From Bacteroidota bacterium (lineage in GTDB: Bacteria; Bacteroidota; Bacteroidia; Bacteroidales; JAAAOM01), in the NCBI GenBank assembly GCA_009908855.1, contig JAAAOM010000035.1, forward strand, positions 1-37,968: DNA of 37,968 nt. Reading direction: 5' to 3'. The notes under the pieces are model-generated. The model had not been told where the DNA came from. It searched no databases and worked only from the letters and a program-made list of their open reading frames with translations. Of the stretch, positions 7,423 to 16,693 are shown piece after piece. Within the stretch, counting starts at the first letter, position 1, and each line of letters starts with the position of its first letter. The translations under genes and the position numbers were made by a program.

Positions 7423-10400
7423 TTATATCCATTTTAAAAATCCGATATCCTGGCGATGGGGCAGTTCTTCATGTTTTGGGAATACCCTTACCCCGTATGT
7501 AAATGTTCCGGGATTATTAATAGTGATATTGGTTTTATAATAGATATTACCATTTTCGATTTTATCGATTTCATATTCTTTTTTTTGAATGAAAGTTTTT
7601 GCGTCCTCGGTAATAACTATTTCTACACCAATATTTTTTGGGGGGATGTCGTTGGATTTTAGTACGACCGTTGACTCATAATCCTGCCCCATACGAATGA
7701 TTTCAGTTTGTTTCTCAGGCAGTTCAATGTTTACTATTTCAATCTCATGCCAGTTGCGGGCAATGTTTTTTTTCCAGTTGCTCAATTTGGTGGCGAGTGC
7801 GTAATCGTTGGCATTCATCTTTTGACTTCTTTCGTATAATTTGTTGTAGAAACGATCGAAATAATCGTTCAATTGCCTGGTCATGGTGAATTTGGGTGCT
7901 ACATTGGCTATTGAGTTTTGAATAAATTTGACCCAGGAGGGTGAATATCCTTCTTTGTTTTGATCATAAAAAGCGGGTGTCACCTCTGTTTCCAGGATAC
8001 TGTAAATGGTTTCGGCATCCAGGTCGTTCTGAAAATCCTGGTTTTCATAAGTTCGTTCGTTGGTAAGTGCCCATCCGGCATCAGGTTGATAGCCTTCAAC
8101 CCACCAGCCATCGAGTACACTAAAATGCAAACCACCGTTCATAACCGCCTTTTCCCCGCTGGTACCGGAAGCCTCGAGAGGACGGGTGGGTGTATTCAGC
8201 CAAATATCTACCCCTTTTACCAGGTGTTTGGCCAGTTGCATATCGTAATTCTGTAAAAACAATAGTTTACCGGTAAATTCAGGCTTTTTGGAATATTCAA
8301 TAATTCGTTTCATCAGCGCCTGCCCTTCTTTGTCCTTCGGATGAGCCTTCCCGGCATATAATATCTGAACGGGCCTGTCGGTGTTATTAACAATTTCAGA
8401 TAATCGTTCGGGATTCTGAAATAGCAGGTTGGCGCGTTTATAGGTGGCAAACCGGCGGGCAAAACCTATGGTTAATACTTTATCGCTCAATGCATTGTTG
8501 ATGGCCATTATTTGCTTGGGGTCTTCGTGTCGTTTTACCCAGTTTACTTTTAACCTTTCCTTAATAACCAAAATGAGTTTAGACCGCATTTTTTGTTTGG
8601 TATCCCAAATTAATTTTTGCGGTACATCATAAATCTTTTCCCAATGTTCTTTTTTTGATTGATTATTGGGGAAATCAGGACCCAGGTATTCGTTATATAT
8701 TTCTTTCCATTCTTTGGCTGTCCAGGTTGGGTAATGCACACCATTGGTTACATAACTGAGGTGTAATTCTTCGGGTAAATATCCGGGCCATAATTTGGCA
8801 AACATTTCGCGGCTTACCTGGCCGTGTAGCAGGCTCACTCCATTTACTTCCTGTGCCAGATGGCAGGCAATATGGCTCATATTGAATTTTTCGTTCCAGT
8901 CATTCGGATTGGCACGTCCAAGGCTCATAAATTCATTCCATGATATATTAAGCCTTGCCGGATAATGTCCCATGTATTTACGCACCAGGCTTTCCTCAAA
9001 TTCATCATGTCCGGCAGGAACAGGTGTGTGCGTTGTAAACAGGGTAGAAGCACGCACAATTTCTTTGGCTTCCGAGTAGGATAATTTATGATCACTAATA
9101 AAGCTGCGCAGCCTTTCAAAACCAATAAATGCACTGTGGCCTTCATTGCTATGGTATAAATCAGGTTCAATACCCAGAGCCTGTAATGCCCGTATACCAC
9201 CAATACCAATAACTATTTCCTGTTTCAGACGGTTTTCGTTGTCTCCGCCATACAAATGATGACTGATGTAACGGTCCTCCTCGCGATTGGCATCAAAATC
9301 GGTATCAAGCAGGATGAGGCTTATGCGACCAATTTTCACTTCCCATAATCTTACCTGTACGTTACGTCCGGGAAAAGCTACCGAGATGGTAATAAATTCT
9401 CCTTTGCTGTTTTTGAACGGAGTTATCGGAAGTTTAGAAAAATGTTGATAATCATAAGATACCAGCTGTTCACCGTAAATAGAGAGCATTTGCCTGAAAT
9501 ATCCATATCGGTATAAGAACCCGACGCCTACCATATCGACTCTTGCATCGCTGGCTTCCTTTAAATAATCTCCTGCCAATACACCTAATCCGCCTGAGTA
9601 GATTTTAAGAAAATCATGCAGGCCATATTCCATACTGAAATAGGCAATTCTGGGTGAATTTTCCCGATAGGGTGTATTGATATAATCCTGATAACGTTTA
9701 TATACACGATTCAGCTTGTCAATGTATGATTTGTCATTTTTTAGTTTCGTGAGCTTATCGTAACTCACCATTTCAAACAGTATCAGGGGATTTTGGTCAC
9801 ATTCATCCCATATCTCATGATCGATTTCATCGAATAACTCCTGTGCTTCATCATCCCAGGTCCACCATAAATTATAGGTTATTTCATGCAGCTTGTTTAG
9901 TTCTTTGGGTAAATAGGACTGAACGATTACCCTTTTCCATACCGGTTCATTAACCTGAGGAGGAATATATTCCTGTGTTAGTTCGGTTTGTTTTTCTTCG
10001 ATATTAACAAACAGCTCTGATCTTTCTTCGGCTCTTTCAAGGGCCAATGTGTTTGCCTGCCTGTAATAACCTATTAGTTTACTCCAGTGTACGGTTTGTG
10101 CAATATCCAGGGCGTTTTCTTTAATCGCTCTTTTTTCATCGTCATCGGCATGCAATACTTTACAAACGGCATTTACGAACCGGGTTTTTACCTGCTCGTT
10201 GTTTTCATCATTTCTTTCAAGAATTTGAATCCCTTTTAGTTCACCGTTAAAATGTTCTTTGATCCAACAAGCATATCCGCCCAACGAGGTGGTAATGGCA
10301 GGTATGCCATAAATAGCGCTTTCCATGGGCATATACCCCCAGGGTTCGTAGTATGAAGTGAATGCTGTACAGTCAAATCCGCAGAGGAGATCGTTGTACG

Positions 10401-11649
10401 GTATGTTAAATATACCATCGCTGCCGTTTAAGAAAGCGGGAACAAACACTACTTTTATACTATCGGCCGCATCATTGGTTATTATGGCTTCCTGAATACG
10501 GTTTAATATCGGGTCCCAGTCAGGATCATGCAAATTATGGGTCAGGTATTTTCCTTCCGATATTTCGCCATCACCTCTCAATTTTGCCAATAAGTCCTTT
10601 CGGGGCCCGTAATGGTTTGCAGGGATCAGCATAAAAGCAACTACGGGTTTATCCACGGTGCATTGTTCCTTTAATTTCCCGAGTGAATCAATAAGTAAGT
10701 CGATGCCTTTGTTACGAAACTCATATCTGCCGCCGGTACCCAGCAGGAAAGTATCTTCCGGCAGGTTTTCATTCATAAGTGTCGAAGCCACTTTTAACAA
10801 TTCAGCCCGTGCTGTTTTCCTTTTTTCCTGTAGCAAGTCTTTGGACGGAACGACCGATTCATTAAATCCGTTTGGTGTAATAAAGTCAGCATTTTTTTGC
10901 AGAAACTGACTGCATTCACGGGCTGTAATTTCACTCACGGTTGTTAAAGCATCTGATTCGCGGGCGCTAATTTTTTCCAGTGAGTGTTTGGAGGTAACAT
11001 TATATTCTTTGGCAATTTCGTCGCCATTATATTGTTCCAGGAATTTATATAACGGACGGTTATGAGCTGCCATGTTTCGACCGGCAACAGTATCGTGCGC
11101 GGTAAGGACAGTAGCCACCTGGGGTAAATGATGTTTCAGATAAAGAATTCCTGCGCCTGTGAGCCACTGGTGGAAATGGGCCAATATTTTATCGTTTTTG
11201 CTACAGTTGTATTTCACAAAGCTTTCGATAACCCTTCCAACTGTATGGCCAAAGAGTGTTGGTTCTACATAATCCCATTGTCCGGCCAGGGAATCGAGCC
11301 GATACAATTCCCAGAAATTGGAAAATATCTCGTCTTTCTGGTTTATGGTTTCTGAGAAATCAACCAAAATGGCTATTGGTTTGCCCGGCACATCCCACCT
11401 ACCGGTTTTAACACGCAATCCTTCTTTGGCGGCTTGTTCTTTCCAGGCAGCAAAAATACCGGGGTCTTCCAAAAATTCCATGTTTTTAAAATCTTCATGG
11501 ATGATATCAGGACCCAATAGTATATAATTGTCTTTATACTCTTCTTCCAGGCCCTGGGCTTTTGATGCCACAACGGCATGTATACCACCAACTTTGTTAC
11601 AAACCTCCCAGCTTGTTTCAAATATATAATCAGGTCTCCTCAATTTCAT
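7423..11649 (-). CDS. Glycogen synthase / alpha-glucan phosphorylase fusion
   Basis: A 1,408-residue two-enzyme protein. Residues 1-560 are a GT3-type (eukaryote-like) glycogen synthase: FETSWEVCNKVGGIHAVV with K19-V-G-G, and the retaining-GT signature E435-P-W-G-Y-M-P-M-E443. A DUF3417 linker (LHEITYNLWWTW) begins near 577. The GT35 phosphorylase of the short bacterial type follows from about 665 (AYFSMEYGLHD), with the pyridoxal-phosphate lysine K1167 in SGTSGEKAVMNGG and LDGWWVEGY after it. A beta-rich tail of about 110 residues closes the chain. The synthase part elongates glycogen; the phosphorylase releases glucose-1-phosphate. Both key motifs are intact. The frame is unbroken, and such fusions occur in other Bacteroidota, so it is not an assembly artefact. 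It is last in a four-gene operon, 31 bases after the GH57 gene. Confidence 0.93.
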   Translation of the reverse strand: MKLRRPDYIFETSWEVCNKVGGIHAVVASKAQGLEEEYKDNYILLGPDIIHEDFKNMEFLEDPGIFAAWKEQAAKEGLRVKTGRWDVPGKPIAILVDFSETINQKDEIFSNFWELYRLDSLAGQWDYVEPTLFGHTVGRVIESFVKYNCSKNDKILAHFHQWLTGAGILYLKHHLPQVATVLTAHDTVAGRNMAAHNRPLYKFLEQYNGDEIAKEYNVTSKHSLEKISARESDALTTVSEITARECSQFLQKNADFITPNGFNESVVPSKDLLQEKRKTARAELLKVASTLMNENLPEDTFLLGTGGRYEFRNKGIDLLIDSLGKLKEQCTVDKPVVAFMLIPANHYGPRKDLLAKLRGDGEISEGKYLTHNLHDPDWDPILNRIQEAIITNDAADSIKVVFVPAFLNGSDGIFNIPYNDLLCGFDCTAFTSYYEPWGYMPMESAIYGIPAITTSLGGYACWIKEHFNGELKGIQILERNDENNEQVKTRFVNAVCKVLHADDDEKRAIKENALDIAQTVHWSKLIGYYRQANTLALERAEERSELFVNIEEKQTELTQEYIPPQVNEPVWKRVIVQSYLPKELNKLHEITYNLWWTWDDEAQELFDEIDHEIWDECDQNPLILFEMVSYDKLTKLKNDKSYIDKLNRVYKRYQDYINTPYRENSPRIAYFSMEYGLHDFLKIYSGGLGVLAGDYLKEASDARVDMVGVGFLYRYGYFRQMLSIYGEQLVSYDYQHFSKLPITPFKNSKGEFITISVAFPGRNVQVRLWEVKIGRISLILLDTDFDANREEDRYISHHLYGGDNENRLKQEIVIGIGGIRALQALGIEPDLYHSNEGHSAFIGFERLRSFISDHKLSYSEAKEIVRASTLFTTHTPVPAGHDEFEESLVRKYMGHYPARLNISWNEFMSLGRANPNDWNEKFNMSHIACHLAQEVNGVSLLHGQVSREMFAKLWPGYLPEELHLSYVTNGVHYPTWTAKEWKEIYNEYLGPDFPNNQSKKEHWEKIYDVPQKLIWDTKQKMRSKLILVIKERLKVNWVKRHEDPKQIMAINNALSDKVLTIGFARRFATYKRANLLFQNPERLSEIVNNTDRPVQILYAGKAHPKDKEGQALMKRIIEYSKKPEFTGKLLFLQNYDMQLAKHLVKGVDIWLNTPTRPLEASGTSGEKAVMNGGLHFSVLDGWWVEGYQPDAGWALTNERTYENQDFQNDLDAETIYSILETEVTPAFYDQNKEGYSPSWVKFIQNSIANVAPKFTMTRQLNDYFDRFYNKLYERSQKMNANDYALATKLSNWKKNIARNWHEIEIVNIELPEKQTEIIRMGQDYESTVVLKSNDIPPKNIGVEIVITEDAKTFIQKKEYEIDKIENGNIYYKTNITINNPGTFTYGVRVFPKHEELPHRQDIGFLKWI

Positions 11650-11680
11650 AATTCAAAAATTATTGGTTTTTAGTTTTCCT

Positions 11681-13102
11681 TTAACTTATCACTTTCTCAG
11701 TTTTGTTTTTTTTTTGACTGATTGATGATTTTTTGTCAGGTTCTGTATTTTTTGTTTTTGTTGATGTGTTACTTGATGTACCCGTTTTTTTTGACCGTGT
11801 ACCGGTTTTGGCTGACTCAAATGTTTTTAACTTTTCATGTGCCTCAGCGAGCAATCGCTCTTTTTCTTCTATTATTTTTGTAAGGTTGGCAATTTCCTGT
11901 TCTCTGTTGCTCTCAGGGATGGCAGATTGAACGCGTATGATAAAATCGCTTAATACATTCATATAGTTGATATAAGCATCATAAGGTGATTCATAGGGGT
12001 TAAAGTACGAATGCACCTCTCCATCGGAGAAGAATTTAGTGCTCATGTAATAAAAATGGTCTGAGGCCTGCAGAAAATTCCAGTCTTTCAGTAATTTAAG
12101 GTCATCAGTTTTTCTTACTTTTTCGGCTATTCCGTATAGTTTGTCATAGGCGTCGTCCTGTAAATCGTTGCCGAGCCAGGCAGTTAAGTCGCGTTCTTCA
12201 TCGGCCCATGAAATGGGGTTTGGTACATTGATGGCCGAAACAGGCTGATAGTTAACGGCTATTTCGCCGGGTGTACTAAAGGTTATTTTGGAGCTTTTAA
12301 ATACTTCAGCCGGAAATGACCTTAAAAAATCAAAGATTTTGGTTTCCTCCCACTGGTGTTCACCAAAGGTTTCATAGTCCATGAATAAGTTAATCATTTC
12401 TTCTTTGTGATCGGTATCTTTAATCCATTTAACAAATTTTTTGGCTGTAAGCGGATATTCAGGCCACCCTTTGTTTGAAAACCGGAATGCAATATCATCG
12501 CTGAGCTTAAAATTCTTGAGCAGTATTTTTAATTTAGGATTTATATTATTGCAATATAAATAGTTAGGGCTTTTCCAACCCAATACATGTTTAGCGCCTT
12601 CGGTTATCATGGCCTTAAATCCCATATCAGCTACTCGTGTGCCAATTTCGTCGGAATATATAAGCTCTGTATTTCTGAACACCGTTGGTTTTTGACCAAA
12701 TAATTCCAGGATTTTTTCAGCATGTTGATTCACCTGTAACTGAAACTCATCTTTGTGTTTTAAGGCTGCCAGTGAATGGGAATAGGTTTCCGAAAGAAAT
12801 TCCACATTTCCCGTTTTGGCAAGTTTTTGAAAGCTTTCAAGCACTTCGGGGGCATATAATTCAAATTGTTCGATCGCCAGCCCGGATATGGAAAAGGCAA
12901 CTTTGAATTTATCAGGATATTTCCTGATTAATTCAAGCAAAATTTTATTCGCCGGTAAATAACATTTATTGGCAATTTTTTGAACAATGGATTCATTGAG
13001 GTAATCGTCATAGTAATAATGATCATTACCAATGTTAAAGAACCGGTACCTTTTTAATCGAAATGGTTGATGAACCTGGAAGTATAAACAAATGGTTTTC
13101 AT
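11681..13102 (-). CDS. GH57 alpha-glucan hydrolase/transferase with a charged tail
   Basis: A 473-residue GH57 enzyme (alpha-amylase or 4-alpha-glucanotransferase type) acting on alpha-1,4-glucans. The N-terminus CLYFQVHQPFRL is the family's first conserved block. The expected nucleophile is E146 in VFRNTELIYSDEIG and the acid/base D242 in LFMDYETFGEHQWEE; both are present at the normal spacing. From about residue 400 a coiled coil (EIANLTKIIEEKERLLAEAH) leads into a low-complexity tail rich in K, S and T (about 60 residues, ending KKNKTEKVIS), which is unusual for the family. There is no signal peptide, so it is cytoplasmic. Its ATG overlaps the stop of the GT4 gene by four bases (ATGA), implying coupled translation. 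Substrate length specificity cannot be judged. Confidence 0.9.
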   Translation of the reverse strand: MKTICLYFQVHQPFRLKRYRFFNIGNDHYYYDDYLNESIVQKIANKCYLPANKILLELIRKYPDKFKVAFSISGLAIEQFELYAPEVLESFQKLAKTGNVEFLSETYSHSLAALKHKDEFQLQVNQHAEKILELFGQKPTVFRNTELIYSDEIGTRVADMGFKAMITEGAKHVLGWKSPNYLYCNNINPKLKILLKNFKLSDDIAFRFSNKGWPEYPLTAKKFVKWIKDTDHKEEMINLFMDYETFGEHQWEETKIFDFLRSFPAEVFKSSKITFSTPGEIAVNYQPVSAINVPNPISWADEERDLTAWLGNDLQDDAYDKLYGIAEKVRKTDDLKLLKDWNFLQASDHFYYMSTKFFSDGEVHSYFNPYESPYDAYINYMNVLSDFIIRVQSAIPESNREQEIANLTKIIEEKERLLAEAHEKLKTFESAKTGTRSKKTGTSSNTSTKTKNTEPDKKSSISQKKNKTEKVIS

Positions 13103-14403
13103 TGCACTACATAGTTTTGATGGATTGATGACTTATATATTTCAGTTACTTTTGCCGCGGTGTTTTCCCATTTTAGGTTATCAACTTCTGTGCGGCCGTG
13201 TTTTTTAAACATGCGTTCCAGTCCTTCGTAATTGAGAATGCCGTAAATGGCATCGGCCATTGAGTCGATATCCCAGAAATCAATCTTAATGGCGTGTTTA
13301 AGTACTTCAGAAACACCAGACTGATGCGAAATTATCACAGGCACATCCGACTGCATGGCTTCCAATGGTGATATCCCAAATGGCTCTGATACCGAGGGCA
13401 TCACATAAACATCGCTCAGGGCAAACATATTGGACACGTCGTTGCCCCTGAGAAAGCCGGTGAAATGAAACTTATCCCCAATACCCAGTGATGCAGCCCG
13501 GTGAATCATACGTTCAAACATATCACCACTGCCTGCCATTACAAATCGCACATTGTCCATTTTTTGCAACACTCTGTGTGCTGCCTCAACAAAATATTCG
13601 GGTCCTTTTTGCATGGTTATGCGCCCCAGGAATGTAACGACTTTATCTTTCAGCTCAGTTTTCAAACTTCCACGTCGTCCGCCCAGGTTTGGCTCAACGG
13701 CATTGTGTACGGTTTGGACTTTATCGCCTGATATACCATATTTTTCAATGATCGTATTCCGCGTAAGGTTGCTTACTGCTATTATACGATCTGCAGCATC
13801 CATGCCATTTTTCTCCAGTTCAAAAACGGCAGGATTAACACTTCCACCGCTACGATCAAAATCAGTAGCGTGAACATGTACAATAAGGGGTTTTCCCGAT
13901 ATTCGTTTAGCGGCTATCCCGGCAGAGAAAGTAAGCCAGTCGTGTGCATGAATAACATCAAAATCGTACCTGTCAGCAATAACGGAGGCAACATAGGAAT
14001 AATCGGCAATTTCCTGGAACAGATTGGGCCCGTATCCGCCTTCAAAACTTATTTTTCCGTGAAATTCGGTATTAATCAGCCTTTTATCCTTGAATCGTTT
14101 TTGCTTTTGCTTTTCGTAATACTCCTCCGGTGTTCGGTAAGGAACCAGCTCCGAATCGACGCCAATAAATCTTATCTTTTGTAAAAACTCTTCGTAGTTG
14201 GTTATCACCGAGTCCAGTTCAATTTCATTGGCACCCAATATATGAAGCCTGCTTTTCTCTTCATCGCCGAAAGTTTTTGGAACGACAAAAAGTATCTCCA
14301 CGTCCGAAGTTTTGAGCATTCCTTTGGTTAAGCCATAACAGGCCGTTCCGAGTCCTCCGGATATGTGCGGTGGAAATTCCCATCCAAACATGAGTACTTT
14401 CAT
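13099..14403 (-). CDS. GT4-family glycosyltransferase of the glycogen operon
   Basis: A 434-residue GT-B glycosyltransferase. The N-terminal domain opens with VLMFGWEFPPHISGGLGTAC, the glycine-rich acceptor loop of GlgA-like enzymes; HAHDWLTF follows near the middle. The C-terminal Rossmann domain has VVTFLGRITMQKGPEYFVEA and the retaining signature E340-P-F-G-I-S-P-L-E348. It resembles bacterial GlgA and other GT4 enzymes that use a nucleotide sugar. Since the operon's fusion protein already holds a GT3 synthase, this enzyme may be a second synthase, a primer-forming enzyme, or one making a related glucan; sequence alone does not decide. It lies 15 bases after the debranching enzyme gene and overlaps the GH57 gene by four bases. 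Confidence 0.88.
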   Translation of the reverse strand: MKVLMFGWEFPPHISGGLGTACYGLTKGMLKTSDVEILFVVPKTFGDEEKSRLHILGANEIELDSVITNYEEFLQKIRFIGVDSELVPYRTPEEYYEKQKQKRFKDKRLINTEFHGKISFEGGYGPNLFQEIADYSYVASVIADRYDFDVIHAHDWLTFSAGIAAKRISGKPLIVHVHATDFDRSGGSVNPAVFELEKNGMDAADRIIAVSNLTRNTIIEKYGISGDKVQTVHNAVEPNLGGRRGSLKTELKDKVVTFLGRITMQKGPEYFVEAAHRVLQKMDNVRFVMAGSGDMFERMIHRAASLGIGDKFHFTGFLRGNDVSNMFALSDVYVMPSVSEPFGISPLEAMQSDVPVIISHQSGVSEVLKHAIKIDFWDIDSMADAIYGILNYEGLERMFKKHGRTEVDNLKWENTAAKVTEIYKSSIHQNYVVQ

Positions 14404-14418
14404 AGCTACACGGTTAAT

Positions 14419-16368
14419 TTATTTATACTGTTCTACAATTTTTATTATCTGCAACAATGCTGCAACGCTCCAGGCCTGAGACACTGCCCCTTTGGGCTTA
14501 TGTGGGGGATCCCCGTCATAAAGCTCGGCAATGGTTCCTACACCATAGGCATGCAGGTCTTCTTCAAAGGCATACACAATATCTTCAATGTGCTGAACAC
14601 CGCTTTTTTTATAAAGTGATAAATAACTTCTGGCATAATACTCTAAAAGCCAGGGCCATACTGAGCCCTGATGATAGGCTTCATCTCTTTGGGCTTGTGT
14701 ACCTTCGTAAACCCCACGATAATCAGGGTTTTTCGGTGATAAGGTTCGTAAGCCACGTGGCGTGAGCAGTTCGTTATGAACGACATTAATTATCTCATGT
14801 TTTTGGTCATCTGATAGCGGACTGTATGGTAGCGAACAGGCAAAAATCATATTGCATCGAACAGACCAGTCCTTATTTCCTGATGCATCCAAGGTGTCAG
14901 CCAGGTAGCCCTTCTGCTTATCCCAAAAGGTATCTATAAATGCATGGCTGATTTTTTCAGGTAATTCTTTCCAGGTTTGGAGGAATTTATGGTCTTCCGA
15001 TTTTTTGGCTAAATCAATGGCAAACATTACTGCGTTATACCATAGCGCATTTATTTCAACGTTATAACCGATACGCGGAGTAACCGGTATGCCTTCAATA
15101 ACAGCATCCATCCAGGTTAATGCAACGCCTTCCTGCCCGCCGAATATGAGTCCGTTGTCATGCATTTTTATATTGAATCGGGTACCATCCCTAAAACGGG
15201 TTAGGATTTCTTTGATGACCGTTTCATATTCTTTCCAACATCCAACCGGGTCTCCGGTTGTCTCAACATATTGCTGAAGCGTCCAAAAGAACCATAAAGG
15301 TGCATCAATAGAGTTGTAAACAGGTTTATTATCAGGTCCGATATTATTGGGAAACAACCCATCCTGTAAATGAGCGATCATAGAATCAAGGATGGCTTTA
15401 CCGGTTTTAAGTTGCCCTTGTGAGAAGGTTAGTCCGGGTAGTGCAATAAATGTGTCGCGCCCCCAACTGCCAAACCAGGGATATCCGGCAATGATGTGAA
15501 ATTGTTTGTCTTTTTCAATGATAAACTGCCGGGTCGATTGTTTAAGACATGATAAAAAGTTGTCCTGCGGTAAAGAGGCATTTACTTTGGTGGTGAATTT
15601 TCGTTTAAGTGCAGCGGGATTAACTTCTTTGGTGGAAGCGGAAAAAATGATAACATCCCCTTTTTTGGCGTGCATCTCAAAAAATCCGGGAACAAAAAGG
15701 TCTTCTTTATATTCATAGCCTCGCTTCATTTCTTCCATATATTCAACATTGTAATACCAATCGGGTACCGGCACAAATTCATTGGTTATGGAAAATTGCA
15801 TCTTTAATGAAGGATAGCCGTCATACAATTTAGATTGTATACCATTTTTGATGAATTTGACTTTTGTTTGGGCATGTAAATTGGCTTTGCTTAAATCATG
15901 CACATTGCGAAATGCCAAAAAAGGACGAAATCGTAATAATAAGGGATCGTGAGCATCATCAATGGTATATCTGATCAGCAATTGCTCTTCTTTTTCAACC
16001 ATCAACACTTCCTTGGTAAGAATTACACTGCCAACACGATACACTGTTTTAACCGATGAATTCACCAGAAAATCCCGTACATATTTGTGCCCGCGCGGGA
16101 CATAGTTATCTCCTTCATATTTTCTGATTCCCTGGTTAAATTCACTGTCTTTTTGAATGACCGTTTCGTCAAGGGCTGAAAGTAGTACGTGGTTATCACC
16201 ATCAAGATGGGTCATTGGTGATACCAATAATCCATGATATTTTCGGGTGTTGCAGCCTACAATAGTGGTAAGTGAATAAGCTCCTAAGCCATTGGTATAC
16301 AGAATTTCCTTACCCAAGGAGTAATTTAAATTGATTAACTGTGATTTATCAAATGTCAGGTAACTCAT
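14419..16368 (-). CDS. Glycogen debranching enzyme (amylo-alpha-1,6-glucosidase)
   Basis: A 649-residue debranching enzyme of the archaeal/bacterial type. Residues 1-250 form the beta-rich N-terminal domain (GLGAYSLTTIVGCNTRKYHG is its hallmark). Residues from about 290 form an (alpha/alpha)6 barrel with AGYPWFGSWGRDTFIALPGL; D305 of the WGRD motif is the likely general acid. Later conserved blocks are YNVEINALWYNAV and AYHQGSVWPWLLEYYARS. It removes alpha-1,6 branch stubs left by phosphorylase, giving glucose. It is first in the minus-strand operon debranching enzyme - GT4 - GH57 - synthase/phosphorylase, with gaps of 15, -4 and 31 bases. The start ATG at 16368 faces a 325-base divergent intergenic region. 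No exact TAnnTTTG box was found for this direction. Confidence 0.93.
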   Translation of the reverse strand: MSYLTFDKSQLINLNYSLGKEILYTNGLGAYSLTTIVGCNTRKYHGLLVSPMTHLDGDNHVLLSALDETVIQKDSEFNQGIRKYEGDNYVPRGHKYVRDFLVNSSVKTVYRVGSVILTKEVLMVEKEEQLLIRYTIDDAHDPLLLRFRPFLAFRNVHDLSKANLHAQTKVKFIKNGIQSKLYDGYPSLKMQFSITNEFVPVPDWYYNVEYMEEMKRGYEYKEDLFVPGFFEMHAKKGDVIIFSASTKEVNPAALKRKFTTKVNASLPQDNFLSCLKQSTRQFIIEKDKQFHIIAGYPWFGSWGRDTFIALPGLTFSQGQLKTGKAILDSMIAHLQDGLFPNNIGPDNKPVYNSIDAPLWFFWTLQQYVETTGDPVGCWKEYETVIKEILTRFRDGTRFNIKMHDNGLIFGGQEGVALTWMDAVIEGIPVTPRIGYNVEINALWYNAVMFAIDLAKKSEDHKFLQTWKELPEKISHAFIDTFWDKQKGYLADTLDASGNKDWSVRCNMIFACSLPYSPLSDDQKHEIINVVHNELLTPRGLRTLSPKNPDYRGVYEGTQAQRDEAYHQGSVWPWLLEYYARSYLSLYKKSGVQHIEDIVYAFEEDLHAYGVGTIAELYDGDPPHKPKGAVSQAWSVAALLQIIKIVEQYK

Positions 16369-16693
16369 ATTACAGGCATTTTAGGGTATGTATTGATCAA
16401 TTTAATGTTGAAATATGATGCATCAGGTTAAGCTCATTTTATACATTTTTTATTTTAAATTTCATATCCATAATAAATAGTTATAAAAGGCTATTTAGAA
16501 ACAATTACAGAATAATCAATGTTTCGTGGGTATATGAATATTTTATTAATTTATCCTGAATTTAAGTAAAATAAGTGAATAAACAATTTGTCAGCCGGCA
16601 ATAATTGCATAATTCATGCAGGATTATTTCGTTTATATATATTGAATTACTTAATTCACTAATATTTATATATTTGCGGCAAACTTGAACACT
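16369..16693. other. Divergent intergenic region
   Basis: 325 very AT-rich bases separate the glycogen operon from the TlpA/lpxH operon. It must hold both promoters. Only the rightward one has a recognisable box (16669-16676). A short inverted pair TGCATAATTCATGCA at about 16608-16622 is nearly palindromic and could be an operator. No gene is seen. Confidence 0.45.
16669..16676 (+). promoter_or_regulatory. Putative -7 box for the tlpA-like/lpxH operon
   Basis: TATATTTG fits TAnnTTTG. It lies 17 bases before the ATG at 16694, so the leader would be very short. A TTG at 16642-16644 is a possible but widely spaced -33 element. Confidence 0.4.

Noticed and set aside
7423-11649. Assembly artefact joining a synthase and a phosphorylase
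   Set aside because: The frame runs unbroken through a recognisable DUF3417 linker, and this fusion is known in Bacteroidota.
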